Origin: Desulfosporosinus youngiae DSM 17734
GTDB lineage: Bacteria; Bacillota; Desulfitobacteriia; Desulfitobacteriales; Desulfitobacteriaceae
Direction: 5' to 3'
Length of the DNA stretch: 64,000 nt
Assembly (NCBI RefSeq): GCF_000244895.1
Contig: NZ_CM001441.1
Span: 3,244,226 to 3,308,225 of the forward strand
Position numbers and translations under genes: made by a program
Notes under the pieces: generated by a model
The model's database searches: none
What the model saw: only the letters and a program-made list of their open reading frames with translations
Told to the model about the DNA's origin: nothing
Shown here: in pieces, positions 1 through 8,921 of the stretch
Position numbering within the stretch: position 1 is the first letter of the stretch
Layout of the letters: each line of letters begins with the position of its first letter

Positions 1-872
1 CAGTCCGCCATGGTTTTTAAGCTGTCCGCGTAAGGCATAAACACCGAAATAGTCTTGCCTTTTTGCCATAAATGATGAGCCAAGGCTGCCCTTAATTGGG
101 CCGGATTTAAGAGCACCCCTTGGGTTTCCCGAATCCGCCGGTCCATGCTCAGAGCACCCTCCAGAAGCTGAGCAATGTCAATTCCGCAGATGGCAGCAGC
201 CAGCAAACCCACAGGGGTTAATTCAGAAAACCGTCCTCCTATTCCCCCAGGTATTACAAAGCGCTGAAACCCTTCTTTAAGAGCAATTGGCAGGAGGTTC
301 CCTTTTTCTTTATCTGTCGTGACAACGATATGCTCCCCATAAGTATCTCCACAGACCCGGCGTAAATTATCCCGGACAATTAAAAACTGAGCCATGGTTT
401 CTGAGGTATTGCCTGATTTGGAAATCACATTAAACAGGGTTTTGCGAAGATCAAGCATCTCTAACAATTCTTTAAATCGCACCGGATCAATATTGTCCAC
501 CACATACAAACGGGGCCGGTACCCCCGCTTCTCGGGAGGAAGTTCATTGTAGTAATAATGGTTCAGGGCCTGCTGAACAGCCAGCGGTCCAAGGGCTGAG
601 CCTCCAATGCCCAAAACAACCAAGTTTTCAAAGTTAGCGGCTGCAGTATCGGCATACTTAATGATTCCTGGAACTTGGGCCTTCATGGAGTCCAGAAGCT
701 TAGAGAAATCCAGCTCACCGGCCTCCCGGCGCTCCTCAAGTGAAGTCTGGGCTTGATCCAAGGCATTCTGAAGACTCAACAGCTCTTCCTTTGTTAAGCC
801 ACTTGGATTTTGCGGACTATTCATCATCCCCGTGTAGTCTATTCCTACTCCGGACCGAACTTGATTCTCCAT
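1..872 (-). CDS. pgi: Glucose-6-phosphate isomerase, N-terminal part
   Basis: Cytosolic glycolytic enzyme interconverting glucose-6-phosphate and fructose-6-phosphate. Only about the first 290 residues lie in the window; the gene runs off the left edge. The ATG at 872 follows a GAGGGTGATT ribosome site. The family signature is readable as GGRFSELTPVGLL (bases ~250-205), and MPYADSL lies near the edge, as expected before the second half of the SIS fold. It starts 31 bases downstream of pfkA on the same strand, so the two consecutive glycolytic enzymes probably share a transcript. No frameshift is visible. Confidence 0.95.
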   Translation of the reverse strand, partial: MENQVRSGVGIDYTGMMNSPQNPSGLTKEELLSLQNALDQAQTSLEERREAGELDFSKLLDSMKAQVPGIIKYADTAAANFENLVVLGIGGSALGPLAVQQALNHYYYNELPPEKRGYRPRLYVVDNIDPVRFKELLEMLDLRKTLFNVISKSGNTSETMAQFLIVRDNLRRVCGDTYGEHIVVTTDKEKGNLLPIALKEGFQRFVIPGGIGGRFSELTPVGLLAAAICGIDIAQLLEGALSMDRRIRETQGVLLNPAQLRAALAHHLWQKGKTISVFMPYADSLKTMAD

Positions 873-903
873 TAAATCACCCTCATTTCTGCAGTTTCCA
901 AGC

Positions 904-1872
904 CTAAATTGAAAGCTGATTTGCCAACTCATAAAGATTTCTGTTAAAAGGACGGCGTTCACCATAGGCCGCATCAAGGGGCCTGGAAATGACCTCCTGG
1001 TTGACATAGGCTGTCATTTTGTTAGTCTCTCCGGCCAAAATGATCTCCACCGCTTTTCCTCCCATAGCTGCCGCAATGACAGCATCTAAGGCGCTGGGAT
1101 TGCCGCCCCGCTGCAAATGCCCCAGAATAGTGATGCGAGTCTCAAACCCGGAACGAGTACGCAGCTCCTCACCTATTTTATAAGCACTTCCCGCACCTTC
1201 GGAGACGATGATAATACTGTGATTTTTGCCGCGTTGATGCCCGCGTTTCAATTTATCGCAGATTTCATCATAATCAAAGGGGATTTCGGGTACCAAAATC
1301 GATTCCGCCCCACAGGCAATCCCTGCCTGAAGAGCAATATTTCCGCAGTCTCTGCCCATAACTTCCACCACAAAGGTCCGTTCATGAGAGGTCGCTGTAT
1401 CCCGGATTTTGCCCACAGCATCAATGACTGTGTTAACTGCCGTGTCAAAACCGATTGTCAGATCGGTTCCTGAAATATCATTGTCGATAGTGCCTGGAAT
1501 CCCAACGATCTGAATTCCCCTGGCCAGGGTTTGAGCACCTCTGAAAGAGCCATCCCCGCCGATGACCACTAAGGCGTCTATTTGGTGCTTATGTAATTGA
1601 TCTAAGGCCTTCTGCTGCCCTTCTTCTGTTTTCATCTCCGGACAACGTGCCGTCTTGAGCATGGTTCCGCCGCGCAGGACAATATCCGCCACGGATCCTA
1701 AACTTAACTCTTGAATTTCACCGTGAATAAGCCCTTCATATCCGCGGCTGATTCCATAAACCTTAATTCCATGGTAGATACCTTTACGGACCACTGCACG
1801 AAGGGCTGCATTCATTCCAGGAGCATCTCCCCCGCTGGTCAGCACCCCGATCCGCTCTATTTTTCCCGACAT
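904..1872 (-). CDS. pfkA: ATP-dependent 6-phosphofructokinase
   Basis: Phosphorylates fructose-6-phosphate with ATP, the committed step of glycolysis. At 322 residues it has the length of bacterial allosteric PfkA. Visible motifs are GGDAPGMN (residues 14-21, nucleotide loop), GGDGS (~103), PGTIDND (~125, catalytic Asp region), the TIGFDTA segment and LGHLQRGG (~250, sugar-phosphate site). The ATG follows GAAAGGGTGATCCA. It lies 50 bases downstream of the DnaA-like gene and 31 bases upstream of pgi on the same strand. The PGTIDND motif favours the ATP- over the PPi-dependent type. Confidence 0.96.
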   Translation of the reverse strand: MSGKIERIGVLTSGGDAPGMNAALRAVVRKGIYHGIKVYGISRGYEGLIHGEIQELSLGSVADIVLRGGTMLKTARCPEMKTEEGQQKALDQLHKHQIDALVVIGGDGSFRGAQTLARGIQIVGIPGTIDNDISGTDLTIGFDTAVNTVIDAVGKIRDTATSHERTFVVEVMGRDCGNIALQAGIACGAESILVPEIPFDYDEICDKLKRGHQRGKNHSIIIVSEGAGSAYKIGEELRTRSGFETRITILGHLQRGGNPSALDAVIAAAMGGKAVEIILAGETNKMTAYVNQEVISRPLDAAYGERRPFNRNLYELANQLSI

Positions 1873-1922
1873 TGGATCACCCTTTCTTATTATCTTGCTC
1901 TATCATCGTTTTTATCACACTC

Positions 1923-2891
1923 TCAATATTGAAAACCATTCAGTATTAGTTCATATTTTGTTTTTAATTCCTGATCTTTGGCTAGTTTTCCCTGCATTTT
2001 TTTATGAGACATTATTATTGTATTGTGATTACGATTAAAATATCGCCCTATCTCCGGATAAGAACAATTGCAAAGGGTTCGTATGATATAAATTGCCATT
2101 TCCCTGGCTTCATTTACCTTTGTCTTTCGGCTGGCACTCAGTAATTCTTCCACCGGTATTCCCATAGTTTCACTGACATTTCGAATAATATTCATGGGAT
2201 CCGCCGAGTTATTCTTTTTGCTTTCTTCTTGTTCCCAGTAGGCCTGAAAACAGGTGAGGCTTAACTCCTCTTGCTGCAATTCAGCAAATTGAATGAACTT
2301 CCTCAAACACAGAAGGGCATCGGCTAAATTATCCGTGCGCCCGGCAATTAAGCTCAGCACGGAAGTGTCCATGAAAAGACGCTTTTCCCGAATATAGCCT
2401 TCTAAAAAACGTTCCAGTTCATCGGTTTCAGGTCCGGCGATAGGGATAACGACACCGCTCAAAAACCGTGAAGCGAGACGCTCTCCCAGGAAGTCTAAGA
2501 CCGGAAGATCCGCTTCCATAGTGATCACCATCTTGCCCCCATTTTCGATGATATATTCATAGGTATAATGGAGCTCCTCAATTGTTTTAGCTTTCCCTGC
2601 TAAAAACTGAAGATCATCGATTAATAACAGCCGGACCGAGCGGTGCCGTTTACGAAAAACATCGAGCTTGTTCTCCTGAGCAGAGTAGGCATACTGACGA
2701 GCAAAAGCCAGGGCATCCGTCATAAGCATCCCTTGCTCCGGCTCGTTTTTTTGATAGAGATACCGGAGCAGTGCTGATTTCCCTACCCCCCTTGGCCCAT
2801 ATAGCAAGGTTACGTCAGGAGCTTTCTCTAGTTTATAATATTTAACCAAACGGCAAGCCCGAATGTTGAAGTCACTGATAAACCAATTCAA
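1923..2891 (-). CDS. Short DnaA paralogue (AAA+ domain plus DNA-binding domain IV)
   Basis: DnaA-family ATPase of 322 residues. The P-loop is GPRGVGKS (32-39), Walker B is LLLIDD (88-93), and an ASRF segment sits in the arginine-finger region. The C-terminal ~85 residues match DnaA domain IV, with a signature helix reading NRNHNTIIMSHKKM. True DnaA is about 440-460 residues; this protein lacks the N-terminal domains I and II that contact helicase and regulators. The usual GGRDHTTV box is altered to NRNHNTI, so DNA preference may differ. The start is TTG with AAGGAGAGA upstream. A regulatory role in initiation, or a phage-derived origin, is possible but not shown. Confidence 0.8.
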   Translation of the reverse strand: MNWFISDFNIRACRLVKYYKLEKAPDVTLLYGPRGVGKSALLRYLYQKNEPEQGMLMTDALAFARQYAYSAQENKLDVFRKRHRSVRLLLIDDLQFLAGKAKTIEELHYTYEYIIENGGKMVITMEADLPVLDFLGERLASRFLSGVVIPIAGPETDELERFLEGYIREKRLFMDTSVLSLIAGRTDNLADALLCLRKFIQFAELQQEELSLTCFQAYWEQEESKKNNSADPMNIIRNVSETMGIPVEELLSASRKTKVNEAREMAIYIIRTLCNCSYPEIGRYFNRNHNTIIMSHKKMQGKLAKDQELKTKYELILNGFQY

Positions 2892-3088
2892 CGGTGTCTC
2901 TCCTTAATAAAATCCTCAGCTAAAGCACTAACATCCTCCAACAATATTATCGCATACTGCCGCAGCGGATTTTAGACTTAGGTGTCGATAGCAAAAATAC
3001 CCTTACATCGAAAATAGCTCAAAGGGATCATAACCATCCAAACAACGACATTTTGCCCTAACATTTCTTGTCATCGATTACTCGTACC

Positions 3089-4000
3089 TTATTCCAGCCC
3101 CTGGCCTCTGGCCTCCGACCTCTGGCTGGCCAGAAAACGGTAGCATTCATCGGCAATGAGTGTGAGCGGTTTATTTCTGCGGGTCAGCAGATAAAAACCC
3201 CGTTCGATGGATAAGTCCTTAACGTTTGCCCAGACTAAACCTTGTTTCTCACAAGATTCCGATGCATGCCTGGAAAGAAATGAAAACCCTATACCAGAAC
3301 GCACGGCATTTTTTACAGCTTCCGTGCTTCCGACTTCCAAGACAATGTTGAAATCATTTAAATCCAGTCCATGTTTGGAGATTGCTTCTTCAAAGGCTCT
3401 TCGATGTCCGGACCCCATCTCACGAATGATCATAGGATCCTCCATAATGGAGTTGATTTCAAGGCTTTCGCACGTACTTAGGGGATGATCACTGGAGATG
3501 ACGAAACCTAATTCATCGTTCAGCCAAAATTCGGAGGTTAACTTTTCCGTATCAAATACTGCTCCGACAACCGCAAAATCCACTTCATGAGAGAGTACCT
3601 TTTCTGCCATCTCCAGGCTGTCACCAATTGACAGTTTAAAGATGATTTCCGGATAGTTTTTGCGAAAGGCGGCTAAGTAGGCAGGCAGCAAATACTCTCC
3701 CGGAATATGGGATGCTCCAATATGAATTTTTCCGCTCATTAACTTCTCTGAATCACCAATTTCACGCATAAGCTCTGACCATTCATCAAGCATATGCAAG
3801 GCATGCTTATGGACTATCTCTCCTTCCGGAGTCAGGGCAAAGCCCTTTCCTTTTCGATAAAGCAGCTTGACTCCAAGCTTTTCTTCGAAAGCGCGTATTT
3901 GGTTGGAAACAGCAGGCTGGCTGATTCCCAGCTTTCGGGCAACCACAGTAAAACTCTGCTCTTCTACCACCTGACCAAATAGCCGCATTAAATCTAACAT
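3089..4000 (-). CDS. LysR-family transcriptional regulator
   Basis: One-domain DNA-binding regulator plus periplasmic-binding-like effector domain. The N-terminal winged helix has the typical LysR pattern (SFTVVARKLGISQPAVSNQI, then LGVKLLYRKGKGFALTPEG). The rest forms the two-lobed ligand domain usual for a protein of ~300 residues. I place the start at the ATG at 4000 because GAGGTG lies six bases before it; an in-frame ATG at 4027 has no ribosome site. It most resembles the CysB/CysL-type group, but no neighbouring target operon reveals its ligand. A repeat-rich intergenic region lies upstream. Confidence 0.88.
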   Translation of the reverse strand: MLDLMRLFGQVVEEQSFTVVARKLGISQPAVSNQIRAFEEKLGVKLLYRKGKGFALTPEGEIVHKHALHMLDEWSELMREIGDSEKLMSGKIHIGASHIPGEYLLPAYLAAFRKNYPEIIFKLSIGDSLEMAEKVLSHEVDFAVVGAVFDTEKLTSEFWLNDELGFVISSDHPLSTCESLEINSIMEDPMIIREMGSGHRRAFEEAISKHGLDLNDFNIVLEVGSTEAVKNAVRSGIGFSFLSRHASESCEKQGLVWANVKDLSIERGFYLLTRRNKPLTLIADECYRFLASQRSEARGQGLE

Positions 4001-4040
4001 ATTACACCTCGATTTTAAGTAGTTCATTGATATAGATATG

Positions 4041-4136
4041 TAAAGAAAACTTGGCTGGCGCCCGAAGACACTGTCTTCGCACGTATTAGCCTTCTCGCAG
4101 TATATAACGCAATTTTATGCTTTCTGCCCTGAAAAA
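4041..4136. repeat. Dispersed intergenic repeat R1, copy 1
   Basis: Begins AAAGAAAACTTGGCTGGCGC, has a small internal palindrome (GAAGACACTGTCTTC), and ends near TTTTATGCTTTCTGCCCTGA. Related copies lie at 14306-14432 and 59757-59803, always between genes. Copy 1 directly adjoins the structured RNA copy A. Its last 16 bases (CTTTCTGCCCTGAAAA, 4120-4135) are identical to one flank of the IS110 element at 50006-50021. No protein-coding signal is convincing here. Function unknown. Confidence 0.7.
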
Positions 4137-4174
4137 AGGAACCCGAAAGCTCCAAAACAATCTGAAGAATTTCC

Positions 4175-4375
4175 AGACCCGCAAGCAGGGCAGCTTCGTC
4201 CACAGAAGCGAACCCATTGCATGGAGAGGCGATAAAAGCCCACAAGCCGGTGCGGGGAGACGTAGCCACGGGTTCACATCAGGTACTACCCAGAGGTTTG
4301 GCGGAGTCCCGCGCCGGTGAGTGGGCCAGCCTCGGAGTGCTGAGTGAACGGATGTGGGAGAAGCTGCCCGACCCG
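4175..4375 (+). ncRNA. Candidate structured RNA, copy A
   Basis: About 200 bases that fold extensively and recur, mostly identical, at 11038-11239. A closing stem pairs GGGCAGCTT (4188-4196) with AAGCTGCCC (4361-4369) and continues as CCACA/TGTGG. Inside are GCCCAC/GTGGGC, CCGGTGCGGG/CCCGCGCCGG, an ATTGC/GCGAT hairpin and GGGT/ACCC. Differences between copies keep pairing: U-A becomes U-G in the long inner stem, and GCAAT becomes GCGAT. These wobbles work only if the plus strand is transcribed. I could not name the class; comparison with the HEARO (IscB-associated) and raiA families would be the first test. No protein gene is associated. Confidence 0.7.
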
Positions 4376-4383
4376 AGAGACCT

Positions 4384-4429
4384 ATTTTCACCCATCAGTG
4401 GTACCGCACAGCGCCATGGAAGTCTGATA
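4384..4429. repeat. Short repeat 3' of structured RNA copy A
   Basis: A 46-base segment with core CATCAGTGGTACCGC and end AAGTCTGATA. It matches 52562-52607, the sequence upstream of the IS110 transposase, at 39 of 46 positions. A more diverged version follows structured RNA copy B (around 11252-11290). It therefore belongs to a dispersed unit associated with both the RNA repeat and the IS110 insertion. Confidence 0.65.
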
Positions 4430-4434
4430 GTACA

Positions 4435-4463
4435 AGAAGAAGAGGGCATGGCCCTCCTCTTCT
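4435..4463 (-). terminator. Strong hairpin downstream of the cyclophilin gene
   Basis: Thirteen-pair stem (AGAAGAAGAGGGC / GCCCTCCTCTTCT) with one mismatch and a three-base loop, 30 bases after the cyclophilin stop codon. It lacks a long T tract, so termination may be imperfect. Confidence 0.5.
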
Positions 4464-4492
4464 GTTATAAATCCCTCAACTTCAAAGTGTCA

Positions 4493-5011
4493 CTAGGACA
4501 GCAGCGTAACTTTCTTCATTCTCTGGTCTTCTAAAGGTTTGTCTGCCCGATCCTTCGGAACACTTACAATTCGATCCACTTCCTCCATACCTTCGAGTAC
4601 TTTGCCAAAGGAAGCGTATTGACCGTCTAAATGGCCGGCAGCTTTAACGACAATAAAAAACTGAGAACTTGCGGAATTAGGAGCGGAGGTCCGAGCCATG
4701 GATATGACTCCGCGATCATGTTTTAAATCATTTTTAAATCCATTAGCAGTGAACTCGCCGCGGATGGTTTGTTTACTGCCGCCCATTCCTGTCCCATTAG
4801 GGTCTCCGCCTTGAATCATAAAGCCCGGAATACAGCGATGGAAAATAAGACCATCGTAAAAGCCTTGTGAAACAAGCGACACGAAATTTTGAACCGTTTC
4901 GGGGGCGATGGATGGATAAAGTTCGATTTTAATCGTTTGGTTGTTTTCCATTTCAATGAGCACCATGGGGTTTTGCTTTACTTCTTGGTCCTGAGTCATT
5001 TCATTTGTCAC
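4493..5011 (-). CDS. Cyclophilin-type peptidyl-prolyl cis-trans isomerase
   Basis: Catalyses proline cis-trans isomerisation during protein folding. The 172-residue protein is a single cyclophilin domain with the signature FHRCIPGFMIQGGDPNGTG (~residues 57-75) and the downstream SQFFIV segment that lines the active site. There is no signal peptide, so it is cytosolic. The start is GTG at 5011, following AAAGGAGGTCACTCAG. The first ~15 residues are polar and outside the fold. It is monocistronic between a membrane protein gene and a repeat-rich gap. Confidence 0.94.
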   Translation of the reverse strand: MTNEMTQDQEVKQNPMVLIEMENNQTIKIELYPSIAPETVQNFVSLVSQGFYDGLIFHRCIPGFMIQGGDPNGTGMGGSKQTIRGEFTANGFKNDLKHDRGVISMARTSAPNSASSQFFIVVKAAGHLDGQYASFGKVLEGMEEVDRIVSVPKDRADKPLEDQRMKKVTLLS

Positions 5012-5107
5012 CTGAGTGACCTCCTTTATGTAGGTTTGTATCCTTTGTATTATACCACCGGATTCAAACTTTCCCTAATGTATGGAAACTTTTTTTTGCC
5101 AAAGACC

Positions 5108-5482
5108 CTAAAGCATCCATCCCGCCGTTGTATTGTATTCCCTGCGGCCGCTGGAAACTTCTTTTAACCACTCGTCTATCTCATTCAGATAAAAATATTG
5201 TTTACTATTTACCGTGAAGTAAGGAAACATTCTTCCGTGAAAGCTGCCTGTTTTCTCCAATATAGACTTTTCCGTCTGAATGATTCCCAGAATCTCGTCT
5301 TCTGTCATATTCAAGTATTTAGCTGTTTGAGACAAACTTAACACCTTATTATCGATTGATACTTGGTCTGAATCTCTCATGGCAACCGATTGAATAGAAT
5401 TTCCAATAAGGTAACTGCCAATTATAAATGAAGTTCCAACAAATAGAATGGCAGTTGTTAGTAAAAAGTTCTTTTTAACCAT
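5108..5482 (-). CDS. Membrane-anchored protein with an excisionase/MerR-like helix-turn-helix
   Basis: Unrecognised 124-residue protein. One hydrophobic segment near residues 6-26 (LLTTAILFVGTSFIIG) would anchor the N terminus. The rest contains KVLSLSQTAKYLNMTEDEIL, a pattern like the SHOCT/excisionase helix-turn-helix used to recognise DNA or partner proteins, and ends in an aromatic WLKEV segment like that of excisionase-type domains. The ATG at 5482 is chosen because GGAGGGTATCA precedes it. A membrane-tethered regulator or spore-related adaptor are both conceivable. Confidence 0.6.
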   Translation of the reverse strand: MVKKNFLLTTAILFVGTSFIIGSYLIGNSIQSVAMRDSDQVSIDNKVLSLSQTAKYLNMTEDEILGIIQTEKSILEKTGSFHGRMFPYFTVNSKQYFYLNEIDEWLKEVSSGRREYNTTAGWML

Positions 5483-5602
5483 TGATACCCTCCTCGGCAT
5501 TATCGAAAAAAACAAAACCTCATTGCTCTTTATAAAAATTCTACATTCTTCTTGATAATTCCTTCCAATTTAATAAATTAATACCTCAGTCAGCGTTCAG
5601 AA

Positions 5603-6217
5603 TCAAGGTCTGGCGCGTTTATGGCGTTTCCATATGACATAAAGGATGGCAAGTACTAAACCACCACCAATGACAACATCGGCACGATGAAAGTAGGGTT
5701 TGAGCGAATCCCAGTTCTCCCCCAGTTTTTGACCGACATAGATCAAAAAAGTACACCAGATGAACGCCCCAAGAGTCGTATAGGCGGCCATTTTAAAGGG
5801 ATTCATCCGGGCAATACCTGCCGGCAGGGAAATAAAGGTGCGCATGATCGGCAAGATGCGTCCAACAAAAACCGTGATCTCTCCATGCCGGCGAAAGAGC
5901 TGTTCCGTCCAAGCCAATTCCCGTTCATTAATAAAGACGTATCGCCCGTACCGTTTGATAAAGGGCCGCCCTCCCCACACACCGGCATAATAGGCGACAA
6001 GACCCCCAAAGAGGTTTCCTAACGTCGCGGCAAGCGTTGCCTGCCAAAAGCTGAAATACCCTCCAAATACCATATAACCCGTAAATGGCAGGATAATCTC
6101 ACTTGGCAAAGGAATACAAGCACTTTCGATGGCCATGGCCAAGAAAACCCCTGAATAACCAAAGGATGAAATCATAGATTGAACCAATTGTCCGAGGAAG
6201 GTTAACACCGTCTCCAT
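5603..6217 (-). CDS. DedA-family membrane protein
   Basis: Multi-pass inner-membrane protein of the DedA/SNARE-associated family, recently linked to undecaprenyl-phosphate and phospholipid flipping. Several hydrophobic stretches are separated by the conserved elements ESACIPLPSEIILPFTG (~residues 29-45) and the glycine/arginine segment FVGRILPIMRTFISLPAG (~115-132). Length (204 residues) is typical. The ATG at 6217 has AAGGGGG seven bases upstream. It sits alone between an anchored HTH protein and spoVR. Confidence 0.92.
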   Translation of the reverse strand: METVLTFLGQLVQSMISSFGYSGVFLAMAIESACIPLPSEIILPFTGYMVFGGYFSFWQATLAATLGNLFGGLVAYYAGVWGGRPFIKRYGRYVFINERELAWTEQLFRRHGEITVFVGRILPIMRTFISLPAGIARMNPFKMAAYTTLGAFIWCTFLIYVGQKLGENWDSLKPYFHRADVVIGGGLVLAILYVIWKRHKRARP

Positions 6218-6285
6218 ATACAGCCCCCTTAACTCACTCAAAACAGACGCTATTTCTAGCATCTGTTTTAAGTAAGGACTATTTT

Positions 6286-7749
6286 TTAGTTTTCACCTTC
6301 ATTTTTAGATACCTGACGCCGGCTGACCATCCGGTTAGATGATTCATAGATGTACTTCCTGCCATCAATAATGGTTTCCAAGGCCACGGATTTTCCCCAA
6401 AGATACTGAACAAGAGTGAGTGTTTTCTCCAGATAAATAATATCCAGATCAATTCCTTCATGACAATGTTTGAGATACAATCCCCCTTTTCCCTCGTAGT
6501 CTCCCTCAATAACTACGATCCGCGGATGCCCTCCATTAACCAATTGTTTCACCAGGTTATCCCTGACTTTCTCCCATTCATTTTCTGTAACCTGCCAGTG
6601 CGCACCGACCTTCCGAAAATTAAATAAATTCAAATCCTTAACTAAGTCCCGGCTTAGGTGATTGCGGATGAAGGAAAGGTCATTTTCGGTCTCGCGCACT
6701 TCAAATAATTCCTCCAAGGTTTTATCTTCAGCAAGGTCTTCCCAGATTTTCACGCCTAAATAATAAGGATTTAACCCCATACGGGATGGCTGAACAACTT
6801 GACTGTGCATCAGTGCAAATTCCAGAGACTCGGCATCCGTTAAATCAAGTTCCCGCATAATTTTAGCATGCCAGAAAGTAGCCCAACCTTCATTAATGAT
6901 TTTAGTTTCGATCTGAGGATAAAAATACAAGGATTCTTCACGAACAATGCTGACAATATCTTTTTGCCATTCTTCCAGACCGGGTGCAAACTTAATAATG
7001 TAAAGCAGCAGATCTTCGAATTCCTGCTCAGGCGAGGATTCTGATTCATCGTCCGACAGATCCTCCCAAAGATCTTCGTAGGCTGACACGACTCTTCTCT
7101 TGCGCGTTTTTTCTTGCGCATCTCCACAAGAGTTTTTTGCTGAGTCCCCACTGCATTTGCCGCCGCAGGCATCACTCTGACAACTATGTCCAACCTTCCT
7201 GGCTGAAAAATTCAGCTTGCGTCCTTTTTCCGTTTCATCCTTAGGCCCGATATGGGCCCGATAATCCACATGTTCTTGAATAGCCAGGACTGCATCCATG
7301 ACTTTCTCAACCTTTTCCCGTCCATAGCGGATTTCATAGTCGCGGATTCTCTCAGCGTGGGCGCTCATCCGCTCCACCATATCCTTCGGAGTACGTGAGA
7401 AATAGTGATTATTTTTGAAAAAATCCACATGGGCATAGACATGCCCTATCACAAGTTTGTTTTGAACTAATCCATTCCCCTCTAACAAGAAGGCATAGGC
7501 GGGATTGGTGTTGATCACCAATTCATAGATCCGGCTTAAATTCAAATCATATTGCAACTTCATCCTGTAAAAAGCTTTGCCAAAGCTCCAATGGGTGAAA
7601 CGCACCGGCATTCCATAAGCGCCGAAGGTATATAATGCTTCCGCCGGAACGACTTCAAAATTCACAGGATAGAAATCAAGTCCCATGCCACGGGCCACTT
7701 GCGCAATATCCTGCGCCATATTACTTAAGGCTCGCATCTCATTGACCAT
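6286..7749 (-). CDS. spoVR: SpoVR family protein
   Basis: Sporulation-associated protein; in Bacillus it affects spore cortex formation, and in other bacteria the prkA-yhbH-spoVR trio is a stress/starvation unit. The 487-residue sequence has the family's N-terminal segment (YPVNFEVVPAEALYTFGAYG) and the EGWATFWHAKIM block that resembles a metal-binding HxxH-type motif. An unusual cysteine-rich insertion (CQSDACGGKCSGDSAKNSC, ~residues 190-208) is followed by an acidic linker. It begins 11 bases after the yhbH stop with GGAGGG upstream and is last in the three-gene operon. Confidence 0.93.
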   Translation of the reverse strand: MVNEMRALSNMAQDIAQVARGMGLDFYPVNFEVVPAEALYTFGAYGMPVRFTHWSFGKAFYRMKLQYDLNLSRIYELVINTNPAYAFLLEGNGLVQNKLVIGHVYAHVDFFKNNHYFSRTPKDMVERMSAHAERIRDYEIRYGREKVEKVMDAVLAIQEHVDYRAHIGPKDETEKGRKLNFSARKVGHSCQSDACGGKCSGDSAKNSCGDAQEKTRKRRVVSAYEDLWEDLSDDESESSPEQEFEDLLLYIIKFAPGLEEWQKDIVSIVREESLYFYPQIETKIINEGWATFWHAKIMRELDLTDAESLEFALMHSQVVQPSRMGLNPYYLGVKIWEDLAEDKTLEELFEVRETENDLSFIRNHLSRDLVKDLNLFNFRKVGAHWQVTENEWEKVRDNLVKQLVNGGHPRIVVIEGDYEGKGGLYLKHCHEGIDLDIIYLEKTLTLVQYLWGKSVALETIIDGRKYIYESSNRMVSRRQVSKNEGEN

Positions 7750-7760
7750 GACTTCCCTCC

Positions 7761-8903
7761 TTAAGAGAAAACAGTTTTAAGGGCATCGTAAACCTCATTG
7801 CGGTCCCTTATGGTTACCAACCGCAGCTTAGGATCAGCAATGCGCTTTAACGTTGACATTAGGGTACTGGAATAATGGGTTCTTAAGATTTCTCCATAGC
7901 CCACTACCTGACTGACTTCAACCAAGTTTTTCATCAGGGACAGCGCCCTGGCATTATCCGAGCCAATATTATCCCCATCCGTAAAATGAACGGGATAAAT
8001 ATTATAATGAGCCGGGGGATACTCCTTTTCAATTAAATCCAAGGCATACCTATAGACGGATGAACAACGGGTTCCTCCACTTTCGCCGCGAGTAAAAAAT
8101 TCCTCCTCCGTAACTTCTTTTGCTTCAGTGTGATGAGCCAGGAAGCGCATCTCAACATTTTCGTATTTTAAACGCAGAAACCGTACCATCCAAAAAAAGA
8201 AGGTTCGGGAAATATATTTTTCAAATTGGCCCATGGAACCTGAGGTATCCATCATCGCCAGGATAACCGCATTCGTCTCGAAATTCGGTCGTGTTTCCCA
8301 AGTTTTGAAGCGCAGGTCTTCCGGAGATATCTTTAATTTAGCATCTTTCGTCTGTTTTTTGGAAAAAGCTTGCCTCTTGATACTTTCAAGCAAGGTCCGT
8401 TTTTTATCCACATTAGCCATTAAGCCTTTTTTGCGGACATCGTTAAATTCCGGGCGGTCATGGGCAATGAGGGGCCTCTTTTTATCATCTAAATTAGGCA
8501 GTTTTAATTCTTCAAAAAGGATATTGGCTAAATCCTCATAGGTAACCTCTGCTTCATAAATATCCTGACCCGGCTCTTCGCCTGCGCCGCTCCCCGGACC
8601 TCCTTTACCTTTTCCTTTACCCTGTTCCCGCCCCAGAATATCTCCGGGGGACATCTTTTTGGTCCCTTGCCCGGTATGATTTTGCTTATTATAGTCATAC
8701 CGAAAACGAAATTCCTCAAGAGAACGCATGGGTATCTTAGTGTTTTTTTTGCCATCGGATAAAATGATGCTTTCATCAACAATCAAATCTCCCATTTGTT
8801 GTTTGATGACCTCTTCAACCTTTTCCTTATGCCTGGTCTGGTCAAGATGTCCTTTGCGATGCAACGTCCAGTCATCATGATTTACGATGATGTCATCCGG
8901 CAT
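7761..8903 (-). CDS. yhbH: YhbH/YeaH-type protein with von Willebrand factor A domain (DUF444)
   Basis: Partner of the PrkA kinase; proposed scaffold or substrate in starvation and sporulation. The 380-residue protein has a charged N terminus (IIVNHDDWTLHRKGHLDQ), a glycine-rich low-complexity linker (~residues 95-110), and a vWA domain whose metal site is DTSGSMG (~residue 218). The ATG follows GGAAGGGGGATTTGT. It lies between prkA (18-base gap) and spoVR, the classical order. Molecular function is unproven in any organism I know. Confidence 0.93.
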   Translation of the reverse strand: MPDDIIVNHDDWTLHRKGHLDQTRHKEKVEEVIKQQMGDLIVDESIILSDGKKNTKIPMRSLEEFRFRYDYNKQNHTGQGTKKMSPGDILGREQGKGKGKGGPGSGAGEEPGQDIYEAEVTYEDLANILFEELKLPNLDDKKRPLIAHDRPEFNDVRKKGLMANVDKKRTLLESIKRQAFSKKQTKDAKLKISPEDLRFKTWETRPNFETNAVILAMMDTSGSMGQFEKYISRTFFFWMVRFLRLKYENVEMRFLAHHTEAKEVTEEEFFTRGESGGTRCSSVYRYALDLIEKEYPPAHYNIYPVHFTDGDNIGSDNARALSLMKNLVEVSQVVGYGEILRTHYSSTLMSTLKRIADPKLRLVTIRDRNEVYDALKTVFS

Positions 8904-8921
8904 ACAAATCCCCCTTCCTCT

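Noticed and set aside
4086-4534. Several overlapping open frames on both strands
   Set aside because: They cover the R1 repeat and the structured RNA; base pairing explains the sequence better, and frames differ between copies.
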